Under the pieces are notes generated by a model. The model had not been told where the DNA came from. It did no database searches and saw only the letters and a program-made list of their open reading frames with translations. Made by a program: the position numbers and the translations under genes. Of a stretch of 10,516 nt of DNA, positions 1-6,009 are shown one piece after another. Origin of the DNA: CAZJDV01 sp964544865 (lineage in GTDB: Bacteria; Chloroflexota; Dehalococcoidia; Lucifugimonadales; CAJWER01); the NCBI GenBank assembly GCA_964544865.1, contig CAZJDV010000085.1:1-10516 (forward strand). The letters run 5' to 3'. Position 1 is the stretch's first letter. Every line of letters begins with the position of its first letter.

Positions 1-504
1 GACTTCCAGCTCCCCCTGGATCATGTTGATGTAGTTGTGGACCTTGGCCCTGGGGCTCATCGACACCGGCGGCGTTCGCCGGATAGACGGGGTGATTACC
101 TGCAGGCCATCCCTGTAGTACGCGGCCCTCTCCTCGAAGGGCAGCGGATAGCACTCCACCACCACGGTCGGCTCGTCCTCGCTCCCACCCCTGACCCCCC
201 TCGTGAAGCGTTGGGTCACCCAGTAGTCGTCGTCATCGGCCAGCAGCGGCAGATTGGCGTCGAGCAACTTCATTGTCAGACCGGCCAGCGCGTCCTTCGT
301 GATCCCGGGCTCGATGCGCATGTACCTCAGGGAGTCGTAGAGCCGGTCCAGGTGCTCCTGGAGCTTGAAGATGCGATGGCCGAAGGTGCGGGTCGTGTCG
401 AAGACGGCGTCGCCGTACAGAAAGCCGCGGTCGCCGATGGACACCGTCGCACGGCTTTCCGGCACGATCTCGCCGTTGACGTACGCCACTCGCTCCTGGG
501 CCAT
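1..504 (-). CDS. Class IV aminotransferase (branched-chain amino acid aminotransferase-like), partial at the window edge
   Basis: PLP-dependent fold-type IV transaminase; members move the amino group between branched-chain (or D-) amino acids and 2-oxoglutarate or pyruvate in the cytosol. Only the first 168 residues are inside the window; the C-terminal half lies beyond base 1. The N-terminus MAQERVAYVNGEIVPE is followed by the family block SIGDRGFLYGDAVFDTTRTF (22-41) and EHLDRLYDS (50-58). K154 in AKVHNYIN is the expected Schiff-base lysine, 'K..NY' being the class IV signature. The start is ATG at 504 with GGGAGG nine bases upstream. It is the last gene of a minus-strand run but is separated from the regulator upstream by about 156 bp holding hairpins, so it may be partly uncoupled. 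IlvE is the likeliest assignment. D-amino acid transaminase or aminodeoxychorismate lyase cannot be excluded because the substrate loops are missing. Confidence 0.88.
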   Translation of the reverse strand, partial: MAQERVAYVNGEIVPESRATVSIGDRGFLYGDAVFDTTRTFGHRIFKLQEHLDRLYDSLRYMRIEPGITKDALAGLTMKLLDANLPLLADDDDYWVTQRFTRGVRGGSEDEPTVVVECYPLPFEERAAYYRDGLQVITPSIRRTPPVSMSPRAKVHNYINMIQGELEV

Positions 505-552
505 GTTCGGTCGCCTCCCTGGGTGTTAGGCCTCGCGGCAGTAGAAAATTCA

Positions 553-575
553 TGTGTGAGGGCCACCCTCACACA
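553..575 (-). terminator. Perfect 10-bp hairpin, probable intrinsic terminator after the regulator gene
   Basis: TGTGTGAGGG (553-562) and CCCTCACACA (566-575) form a perfect 10-bp stem with a three-base loop. Read on the minus strand it is followed by TGAATTTTCT, a short T run, so it could end transcription of the sulfurtransferase-GNAT-regulator run about 90 bases after the regulator stop. The T run is short, so termination may be leaky, allowing read-through into the aminotransferase. The plus side has no T run. Confidence 0.5.
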
Positions 576-579
576 CCCG

Positions 580-612
580 GCAGAGGGGCCACAAACCTCT
601 GCAATCCCCTCT
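580..612 (-). other. Two mutually exclusive small hairpins before the terminator
   Basis: GCAGAGG (580-586) can pair with CCTCTGC (596-602), or AGAGGGG (582-588) can pair with CCCCTCT (606-612). The left arms overlap, so only one can form at a time. They lie just before the 553-575 hairpin in minus-strand transcription, an arrangement reminiscent of attenuators. No leader peptide or known riboswitch motif was recognised. Confidence 0.35.
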
Positions 613-660
613 ATATGTTTTCTGCGCCCTCAGCGGTCTCCGCGGTAGTCTCTGAAGTCC

Positions 661-1320
661 CTAGCCGCGTTCGATGTTCTTGAAGCGGTAGCCCACCTGC
701 CATACCGTTTCGATGAAGGTGTGGTCTGCGTCCTCGATCTTGCTGCGCAGCCGCCTGATGTGGACGTCCACGGTCCGCGTGCCGCCCAGGTAGTCGTATC
801 CCCATATCTGGTTGAGCAGCGCCGCCCGCGAGTAGACGCGCCCCGGATTGCTCGCCATGAGCAGCAAGAGCTCATATTCCTTGAAGCGCAGGCTGACGCG
901 CCTGCCGCCGACGGAGACCTCGAAGTTCGCCGTGTTGATCGTCAGGTCCCCGGCGCGAAGGGCGTCCGGGTCGTCCTTCGGCGCGGCGCAGCGCAGGACC
1001 CGTCTCACCCTTGCGACGAGCTCGTTCACCCTGGGTGGGCTCAGGAGGAAGTCGTCTGCCTCCAGATCCACGTCCCACAGCCGCTCTTCTGGTACGAGGG
1101 CGACGGCGGGCAGCTTCATCTTCACGCAGCGGGCGACGCAGTCCGCCGCCTCTGGCCACGGCATGGCGGTGGCGTCGATAAGGGCGAGGTCCGGCCTTTC
1201 GTCCGACCGGATTCCATCCATGTCCGACTCGCCGGCCACGAGCACGGCCTTGATGGCGCGAGTTCTAAGCGCGGCGACAAGGTCTGGCTGCTCGTCATAT
1301 TGCGCGGTGCCGATGGCCAT
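661..1320 (-). CDS. OmpR/PhoB-type response regulator with degenerate receiver domain
   Basis: Transcription factor of 219 residues. Residues about 119-216 are a winged-helix OmpR/PhoB DNA-binding domain: LTINTANFEVSVGGRRVSL, FKEYELLLLMASNPGRVYSR, LLNQIWGYDY, then the recognition-helix region TRTVDVHIRRLRSKIE and the wing VWQVGYRFK. Residues about 10-112 resemble a receiver that has lost most phosphorylation residues. D49 (ALIDAT) sits at the usual acceptor site, but no acidic pair is seen at the end of the first strand and the conserved lysine is replaced (FLLSPP, 91-96). It probably works without classical phosphotransfer, or by dimerisation alone. The start is ATG at 1320, preceded by GAGGA five bases upstream; an adjacent GTG at 1323 has worse spacing. 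It lies 35 bases downstream of the broken GNAT gene on the same strand. No partner histidine kinase is in the window. Confidence 0.85.
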   Translation of the reverse strand: MAIGTAQYDEQPDLVAALRTRAIKAVLVAGESDMDGIRSDERPDLALIDATAMPWPEAADCVARCVKMKLPAVALVPEERLWDVDLEADDFLLSPPRVNELVARVRRVLRCAAPKDDPDALRAGDLTINTANFEVSVGGRRVSLRFKEYELLLLMASNPGRVYSRAALLNQIWGYDYLGGTRTVDVHIRRLRSKIEDADHTFIETVWQVGYRFKNIERG

Positions 1321-1355
1321 CACGGTCCTCGATATTGGTTAGCACGGTCAGTATA

Positions 1356-1836
1356 TCAAACAGTCCGGCGGCTGTTGTCGAAGGTCTGGACCGGGCCTCG
1401 CCATGCCTCGGAGTCCACGTCCGTTTTCTCGAAATCGCCGTCCGTATATTCGCCGATACCCGCTGCCCAGAATGCCCGGGCAGCCAGGTTTTCACGGGTT
1501 TGGAAAACCTCCCACGCGCCGCGAAAACGGTCGAAGAGCTGGAAGGCCACCTTCCTGCCGATACCCATCCGGCGGCACTTGCGCATGATGAAGAACTCGG
1601 CGACGCTCCTCGTGTCCCGGTCCCGTCCTAAGACGGAGCGGATCCCGAGCAGCACGAAGCCGGCAATATGCTCGTCGGAATAGACCAGAAACGAGATCCA
1701 GCCACCGGTATGGGAACCCGCCGGCGTCGTTGACGTCGTCACCGTCGATTTCGGAGAAATCGTACTGATAAAGCTGGATCAGCTGGCGAAGCATGTGCTT
1801 GCGCTCTATGGGCACCTCCCTGTTCTCTACGGCCAT
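1356..1836 (-). pseudogene. GNAT family N-acetyltransferase, frameshifted
   Basis: GNAT enzymes transfer acetyl from acetyl-CoA to an amine. The N-terminal part is read in one frame from ATG 1836 (MAVENREVPIERKHML, then LIQLYQYDFSEIDGDDVND and GGFPYRW). The rest is read in another frame: WISFLVYSDEHIAGFVLLGI, the acetyl-CoA loop RKCRRMGIGRK, then AWEVFQTRENLAARAFW and a stop at 1356. The switch falls near 1700-1712, around GGCTGGAT, which reads as W-L-D in the first frame and G-W-I in the second. Compared with the usual pattern of this subfamily (YDFSE.. then ..YRYLD.YW.. then FL...), several codons also seem to be missing at the joint. GAAGGA lies nine bases before the start. The gene is 29 bases after the sulfurtransferase stop, so probably co-transcribed. 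It is either a real frameshift/deletion or a consensus error; the acetylation substrate is unknown. Confidence 0.75.
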
Positions 1837-1865
1837 GAGTCCCGGTCCTTCACCGACCGGTATAT

Positions 1866-2735
1866 CTACGCGCCGCTCTGCGCCGCGTCGGTCTCTATGG
1901 GCACGCCGGTGGAGTTGCCCCACTCGGTCCAGGAGCCGTCGTAGTTGCGGACTCGCTGGTAGCCGAGCAGGTACTTGAGCACGAACCAGCTAAAGGACGC
2001 CCGGACGCCGAGGCGGCAGTACGCGACGATCTCGTCCGACGGGGCCAGCCCCTTGCTCTCGTACATCTGGCGGAGCTCGCCGGCCGACCTGAAGGTGCTG
2101 TCATCGGCAGCGCCGTCCCTCCAGCGCAGGTGCACGGCGCCCGGGATGCGTCCCGCACGGTAGATGCCCTCCTGGGGCGTGCCCAGCGACGACGTGAACT
2201 CGCCCGAGTACTCCCCGTAGTCGCGGGTGTCCAGCGGCTTGAAAGACGGCTTGCCCAGGTTGGAGACGATGTAGTCCCTCATCGCCCTCAGAGACTTGTC
2301 CTGGGCCCCTGCCCGGTAGGGCCTGGAGGCCGGCGCCGGCTCTTCGGTGGATACCGGCCTGCCCTCTTTGAGCCACTTGGCGCGCCCACCGTTCATGATG
2401 CGAACATCCTCGTGGCGGTAGTACTTTAGCAGCCAAAAAGCCCAGGTCGCCGAGCGATTGTTCCCGTCGCCGTAAAGCACGACCGTCGTGTCGTTGCCGA
2501 TGCCCGACCTGCCCAGCAGCCCCTCGATCTGGGCGACGGCGGGGATATCCCGGCGGACCTGGTCTTCCAGGTCGATATGTAGGCCCCAGCCCACGGCGCC
2601 AGGAACGTGGCCTTGCCGGTAGTCCGCGTCGAGGTCGGTGTTGACCTCCGCCACCACCACCGAATCATCGTACAGGTGCTCCAAGACCCACTCTGTGCCG
2701 ACCAGGGCCTCGGGATGGGAATACGTCTCCGTCAT
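1866..2735 (-). CDS. Thiosulfate sulfurtransferase, tandem rhodanese domains
   Basis: Rhodanese of 289 residues that moves a sulfane sulfur from thiosulfate (or 3-mercaptopyruvate) to a thiophilic acceptor through a cysteine persulfide. The N-terminal domain (about 8-130) is structural: where the active cysteine would be it reads LYGDGNNRSA (D90). The C-terminal domain (about 150-282) is catalytic, with C240 in VAYCRLGVRAS, a CRxGxR loop typical of thiosulfate-type rather than mercaptopyruvate-type enzymes. The closing block VRNYDGSWTEWGN is characteristic of CysA/SseA-like rhodaneses, and length is normal. The start is ATG at 2735 with GGGAGG six bases upstream, and a clear promoter is at 2766-2794. 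It is the first gene of a minus-strand run continuing to the GNAT and regulator genes. The real acceptor (cyanide, sulfur relay, thiosulfate metabolism) cannot be read from the sequence. Confidence 0.92.
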   Translation of the reverse strand: MTETYSHPEALVGTEWVLEHLYDDSVVVAEVNTDLDADYRQGHVPGAVGWGLHIDLEDQVRRDIPAVAQIEGLLGRSGIGNDTTVVLYGDGNNRSATWAFWLLKYYRHEDVRIMNGGRAKWLKEGRPVSTEEPAPASRPYRAGAQDKSLRAMRDYIVSNLGKPSFKPLDTRDYGEYSGEFTSSLGTPQEGIYRAGRIPGAVHLRWRDGAADDSTFRSAGELRQMYESKGLAPSDEIVAYCRLGVRASFSWFVLKYLLGYQRVRNYDGSWTEWGNSTGVPIETDAAQSGA

Positions 2736-2765
2736 TTCGCGCCTCCCGGATGCGGTTCTCAGACG

Positions 2766-2794
2766 ACTATATGGCAGATGCCCCTTCGATTCAA
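2766..2794 (-). promoter_or_regulatory. Sigma-70-type promoter of the sulfurtransferase gene
   Basis: On the minus strand TTGAAT (2794-2789) and TATAGT (2771-2766) are separated by exactly 17 bases, matching 4/6 and 5/6 of consensus. Transcription would start near 2758, giving a leader of about 23 bases before the ATG at 2735. Confidence 0.6.
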
Positions 2795-2855
2795 CCCTCC
2801 CGCCGTACCCGCCGAGGCCCTTTCAAGATCCGCTAGCTAGATTGGAAACGTGTGG

Positions 2856-2912
2856 TTCGGCAGGCTCGCCACGAATGTAGAACGTACACTGGTTCGTCCT
2901 GAGCCTGTCGAG
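2856..2912. repeat. Palindromic intergenic repeat (REP-like)
   Basis: TTCGGCAGGCTCGCCACGAA (2856-2875) and TTCGTCCTGAGCCTGTCGAG (2893-2912) are imperfect inverted repeats, 15 of 20 positions complementary. The 17-base spacer itself contains TGTA-GAACG-TACA. The core TTCGTCCTGAGCCTGTCG resembles a widespread extragenic repeat seen in many high-GC environmental genomes, a comparison made from memory. It fills much of the 320-bp gap between the sulfurtransferase and arsR. Apart from this repeat, the sulfurtransferase promoter and the arsR palindrome, nothing else was recognised there. Confidence 0.65.
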
Positions 2913-3000
2913 GGATCTATAACCGTTCACTTTACGAACGCTCTGCGCCACCGCACTCTTCCACTCCGTTTGCGGGTCAGGATTCGCGTCCAATGCCGGC

Positions 3001-3053
3001 GCTTGACAAGCAGGGCCCTTCATCGTAAAAATACGATGAAGGGCCTGTCAAGC
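3001..3053 (+). promoter_or_regulatory. arsR promoter embedded in a long palindromic operator
   Basis: GGCCCTTCATCGTA (3014-3027) and TACGATGAAGGGCC (3032-3045) are perfect inverted repeats around AAAA. Outside them GCTTGACA (3001-3008) and TGTCAAGC (3046-3053) repeat the symmetry, with five extra bases (3009-3013) on the left only. The outer arm holds an exact TTGACA (3003-3008). A weak -10, TAAAAA (3026-3031), follows at 17 bases inside the loop, so a bound ArsR dimer would cover the promoter. The mirror arm also gives TTGACA on the minus strand. No T run follows, which argues against a terminator. Confidence 0.7.
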
Positions 3054-3055
3054 AT

Positions 3056-3385
3056 ATGAAAACCATTGCGCTGGAGACCGACGACGAAAGGCTGGTGGAG
3101 GTGTTCCGCGCCCTGGGGCACCCTGCCCGATTGCGTATCGTCCGCGTTCTGATGCAGCGCGAACGGTGTGTCTGCGGCGAGCTTGTGGACGAGCTGCCCC
3201 TGGCACAGGCGACGGTTTCCCAGCACTTGAAGGTACTCAAGGAAGCGGGGATCGTCATCGGCGAGATCGAGGGTCCGGCCGTCTGCTATTGCCTGGCGCC
3301 GGGCGCCCTGGCAACGGTGCACGATGCGGTCGCGCAGCTCGTCTCCGACGTGGGGGAGCCTGTAGGATGCCGTCCGACCGGTTGA
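3056..3385 (+). CDS. arsR: ArsR/SmtB-family metalloregulatory repressor
   Basis: Winged-helix repressor of 109 residues that leaves its operator when it binds As(III), Sb(III) or a similar thiophilic ion. FRALGHPARLRIVRVLM (17-33) is the typical ArsR entry helix. C38-V-C40 (RCVCGEL) matches the ELCVC-type metal site of arsenic sensors. LAQATVSQHLKVLKEAGIV (49-67) is the recognition helix-turn-helix, and the wing carries C77-Y-C79 (AVCYCLAP), extra thiols often seen in arsenic-cassette ArsRs; C105 is near the end. The start is ATG at 3056; the best ribosome-binding site, AAGGG, is 12 bases away and weak. The gene sits directly behind its palindromic promoter and is followed by a small unknown gene and arsM, so it probably autoregulates an arsenic detoxification operon. 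Metal choice is inferred from the CVC motif and from arsM. Confidence 0.9.
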   Translation: MKTIALETDDERLVEVFRALGHPARLRIVRVLMQRERCVCGELVDELPLAQATVSQHLKVLKEAGIVIGEIEGPAVCYCLAPGALATVHDAVAQLVSDVGEPVGCRPTG

Positions 3386-3482
3386 AGCCGCTACGCGGCA
3401 GCAGGTACGCGGCGCTCCGTGCGCGCCGCCCGCATGGCGCGAGGAGCCCAGAGAAGGAGAGTCCGCCACAATAAACACCCTG

Positions 3483-3793
3483 ATGCCGGGCATAAACATC
3501 ACGCTGGACGTCGTCCTGTCGCGCCACCGCCAGCTACTGAGAGAAGCGGAGGCTGCTCGCATTATAGGCAGTGCGTCCCATGGCAGGAGTCGGCGGCGGA
3601 TACAGCACGGCGTCGGCCGGGCTCTGCTCTCTCTCGGACTCAGACTGCAGAGCGAAGGGCAGGCCGTGGAGGTGGTCGCCATCCGGCGCGCCGACGGCGA
3701 GAAGCCGGGGAACGAAGGCCGGTGCTGCTCGTGGTCACGCAGGACGGCGCCTCGCTGTCGATCGACGATTGTAAGCTCGTCATGTGCGCCTAG
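3483..3793 (+). CDS. Small protein of unknown function between arsR and arsM, probably frameshifted
   Basis: I do not recognise the family. From 3483 the frame reads INITLDVVLSRHRQLLREAE, then RRRIQHGVGRALLSLGLRLQ, EVVAIRRADGEKPGNEG: a basic, helix-rich polypeptide with heptad-like leucines. Around 3710-3720 coding character moves to another frame, which gives RPVLLVVTQDGASLSIDDCK and ends with LVMCA and TAG at 3791-3793; 21 of 23 codons there end in G or C, versus about 15 in the original frame. Read without the shift, the first frame continues into arsM. The start is uncertain. GAAGGAG (3453-3459) lies 11 bases before ATAAACACC, suggesting an original ATG at 3471 now ATA, while the first ATG is at 3483, 23 bases from that site. 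The gap 3386-3482 holds only this ribosome-binding site. Confidence 0.4.
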
Positions 3794-3869
3794 CACGCGG
3801 CGCCACGACCGAGAACGGGGAGTTCGGACGACCCGGCCGGCTGCTGGAGAATACGAAGGGGGTGGAGAC

Positions 3870-4597
3870 ATGGCATCCGCAGACCTGATAAAGGGCGAGA
3901 TCTCGCGACACTACGCGCAGGCGCTGGAGTCCCCATCGTGTCGCGGAGGTGGCGATTGCTGCGACGAGCCTGGGGAGGCAGCGATCTACCCCCTGGAGAT
4001 CATGGGGGGCGGATACCCGAGGGCGCGGTCTCATTCGGGTGTGGCAATCCTGTCGCCCTGGCGAGCCTCCGGCCCGGCGAGACGGTGTTGGACCTGGGCA
4101 GCGGCGCCAGGCTGGACTGCTTCCTGACAGCTCAACAGGTGGGCACTAAGGGCTCGGTCATCGGCATCGACTTCAACCAGGAGATGATCGATAGGGCCAC
4201 GGAGAACGCCGCCAAGGCGGGGTTGGACAATGTCGCTTTCCGCTTGGGCGATATCAAGGCGCTGCCCTTTGGGGACGCGAGCGTGGACGCCGTGATCTCC
4301 AACTGTGTGATAAACCTGGCGCCGGACAAGGACGCGGTCTTTCGCGAGGCGCATCGGGTAATCAGGCCGGATGGCCGCCTGATGGTCTCCGACATCCTGT
4401 TGACGCGGCCGGCGACCGAGGAAGAGATGCAAGACATGGCGTTGCGCTCGGGCTGTGTCTCCGGCTCACTCCCCGCGGAGGAGTACGCGGACAAGGTCCG
4501 CGCCACCGGTTTCCAAGACGTGCGGGGCAGCAGCCGGCCCGAGCTAGATGACGGCACCTTCTGGTACAGCGCCAGTGTTTCGGCGCGGCGGGAGTAG
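3870..4597 (+). pseudogene. arsM: Arsenite S-adenosylmethionine methyltransferase (ArsM-like), broken by a 1-base frameshift
   Basis: ArsM methylates As(III) with S-adenosylmethionine. The N-terminus is read from ATG 3870 (MASADLIKGEISRHYAQALE, then SCRGGGDCCD, AIYPLEIMGG). After six Gs at 4004-4009 the frame is lost; adding one G restores RIPEGAVSFGCGNPVALASL and a normal 242-residue protein ending at 4597. In that reading C58 lies in FGCGNP, the SAM loop is VLDLGSGARLDCF (73-85), D101 ends the second strand, and SNCVINL (144-150) and SGCVSGSL (194-201, C196) are typical of ArsM. No cysteine follows C196. The third glycine of the SAM loop is arginine (R81; AGG versus GGG). AGGGGGTG lies just before the ATG. 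Its place behind arsR supports the arsenic role. Either the gene is dying, slippage on the G run restores it, or the consensus has errors. Confidence 0.85.
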
Positions 4598-4618
4598 GCG
4601 CCGCGTCGGCGGAGCGCC
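4597..4618. terminator. GC hairpin between convergent arsM and rsgA
   Basis: GGCGC (4597-4601) pairs with GCGCC (4614-4618) around a loop that contains a further CCG/CGG pairing. It fills the 38-bp gap between two convergent stops. There is no T run on either side, so termination is only a suggestion from position. Confidence 0.25.
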
Positions 4619-4635
4619 TCCGGGCGGCCGCATGC

Positions 4636-5838
4636 CTACTCCGGCAGCGTCGCGTGGATCGTCTTGTAGCTGTGGTAACGGCAGGCCGCCAACGTATCGG
4701 CGCCCTGCGCCGCCACTACCGCGCAGTCCGGCTCCTCCACGTGGGAGCAGTTGCTGAATCGGCAGCCCGGCGCAAGGGCAGCGATCTCCGGGTAAAACCC
4801 CGCAAGCTCGTGGCACCGCAGTCCGGACAGGCCGAACTCCTGGATACCCGGCGTGTCGATCACAGAACCGCCCAGGTCCAGGCGGAACATCGTCGCCTGG
4901 ACCGTGGTATGGCTCCCCTCGGTGCGGCCCCGCGACATGTTGACGGCACCCGTCTTGAGGTTCAGGCCCGGCTGGACTAAGGATAGCAGCGACGATTTGC
5001 CGGTGCCGGATAGACCGGCCAGCACCGTGGTCCGGCCGGCCAGCAACCGGCGAACCTCGTCTACGCCCTCGCCCGTCTGGGCGCTCGTTAGCGCGATGCG
5101 GTAGTTCAGTTCGTCATAGGGCCGCATCGTTTCTTGCAACTCGGCCTCGTCATCAGCCAGGTCCACCTTGTTGACGCAGATGATGGGTTCGAGGCCGCTG
5201 CGCAGGGCGGCGATGAGGTAGCGATCGATGAGTTCCAGCCAGATAGACGGCTGAAGCCAAGAGGACACGACCAGGAGCTGGTCGGCGTTGGCTACCACCA
5301 TCTGCTGCCGGTGGCGGCGGAAAACGTCGGGCCGCGAGAGGGTCGTTCGGCGCGGAAGGACGGCCTCGACCATCGCGCCCCCGGACGCCTCCTCGCTCAC
5401 GACCACCTCGTCTCCGACGGCCACCGGGTTGGTGAACACCGAGTCCGCCGCGCTGAGGTTTCCGCGTATGCCGCAGGCCAGTTCGCGCCCATTCAGCAAG
5501 ACCCGGCACGAGCCACTGCTCACTGCCACGACGGTCCCGGCCATCCGCCCGGCGTTGGGGGGCTCCGGGGGCGACACGGATCCCTCATCCCCGGCCGATC
5601 GAAATGCTGCCTGTTCGAGGGCGCGGCGGCGATCGGCCTCGTCGCGTGGCATGATCTTCTGGACCTGCCCGTAGGCGTTCTCGTCCGACTCGTCCAGGCC
5701 TGTGTCCGACCAGTCCTTGCGACGCGGCGGTTTCGGGTTCAGGTTCCGCCTCAATTTCTTGCGCGCCGCCTTGAGGCCGGCGCTGCGGAGCGCCTTGGCT
5801 ATGTTCTTCAAATGTTTGTCCTCAGGATCTTCAGGCAA
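4636..5838 (-). CDS. rsgA: Ribosome small-subunit-dependent GTPase RsgA (YjeQ/EngC)
   Basis: GTPase that checks late 30S ribosomal subunit maturation; 400 residues. Residues 1-97 are a charged extension longer than usual for the family. An OB fold spans about 99-162 (GTVVAVSSGSCRVLLNG, ACGIRGNL, VGDEVVV). The circularly permuted GTPase follows in the order G4 NKVD (223-226), G5 TSA (251-253), G1 GLSGTGKS (275-282), G2 SHTTV (309-313), G3 DTPG (328-331). The C-terminal zinc site is C359-x4-C364-x-H366-x5-C372. The start is TTG at 5838: AAGGAG lies seven bases upstream, an in-frame TGA is two codons further up, and there is no nearby ATG. It converges with arsM. No promoter is evident just before it, so the upstream promoter, folded leader and terminator at 5928-6173 may control it. 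All catalytic motifs are intact. Confidence 0.95.
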   Translation of the reverse strand: MPEDPEDKHLKNIAKALRSAGLKAARKKLRRNLNPKPPRRKDWSDTGLDESDENAYGQVQKIMPRDEADRRRALEQAAFRSAGDEGSVSPPEPPNAGRMAGTVVAVSSGSCRVLLNGRELACGIRGNLSAADSVFTNPVAVGDEVVVSEEASGGAMVEAVLPRRTTLSRPDVFRRHRQQMVVANADQLLVVSSWLQPSIWLELIDRYLIAALRSGLEPIICVNKVDLADDEAELQETMRPYDELNYRIALTSAQTGEGVDEVRRLLAGRTTVLAGLSGTGKSSLLSLVQPGLNLKTGAVNMSRGRTEGSHTTVQATMFRLDLGGSVIDTPGIQEFGLSGLRCHELAGFYPEIAALAPGCRFSNCSHVEEPDCAVVAAQGADTLAACRYHSYKTIHATLPE

Positions 5839-5927
5839 ATGTCAGCTCCTTACGCTTATTGGTGCCCCAAATACGAGGCGACCGTGAATCGACGGTGACT
5901 CACGGCCGGCGGTCCTGCGTCGACGCC

Positions 5928-5972
5928 AAACAAAAAGACCATGAGTGGGGCAGTCCGGCTGCCGTCTCATGG
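5928..5972 (-). terminator. Intrinsic terminator on the minus strand upstream of rsgA
   Basis: CCATGAG (5939-5945) pairs with CTCATGG (5966-5972), and inside them GGCAG (5949-5953) pairs with CTGCC (5959-5963) around TCCGG. On the minus strand the stem is followed directly by TCTTTTTGTTT, a good U tract. It ends the 5973-6139 transcript about 90 bases before the rsgA start codon. Confidence 0.8.
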
Positions 5973-6009
5973 CCTGTCAGCGATAAGGTGCTATGTGCTG
6001 ATCAGATGG

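Noticed and set aside
505..660. T-box riboswitch ahead of the aminotransferase
   Set aside because: GAGGGTGG looked suggestive, but the TGG lies in a three-base hairpin loop rather than the T-box bulge, and no specifier stem was found in the short spacer.
721..1683. Long plus-strand open frame across the OmpR-type regulator and GNAT genes
   Set aside because: It is antisense to a well-recognised winged-helix gene, has no domain and a low-complexity composition; a high-GC shadow.
3020..3871. 283-codon minus-strand frame opposite arsR and the small gene
   Set aside because: It runs through the arsR palindrome and opposes a clear ArsR protein; arginine/serine-rich with no recognisable domain.
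5134..5898. 254-codon plus-strand frame opposite rsgA
   Set aside because: rsgA carries every GTPase and zinc motif on the other strand; this frame has none and lacks a good start site.
5882..5905. CCGTGA / TCACGG inverted repeat before rsgA
   Set aside because: Six-base arms with a 12-base loop and no T run; too weak to call a terminator or operator.
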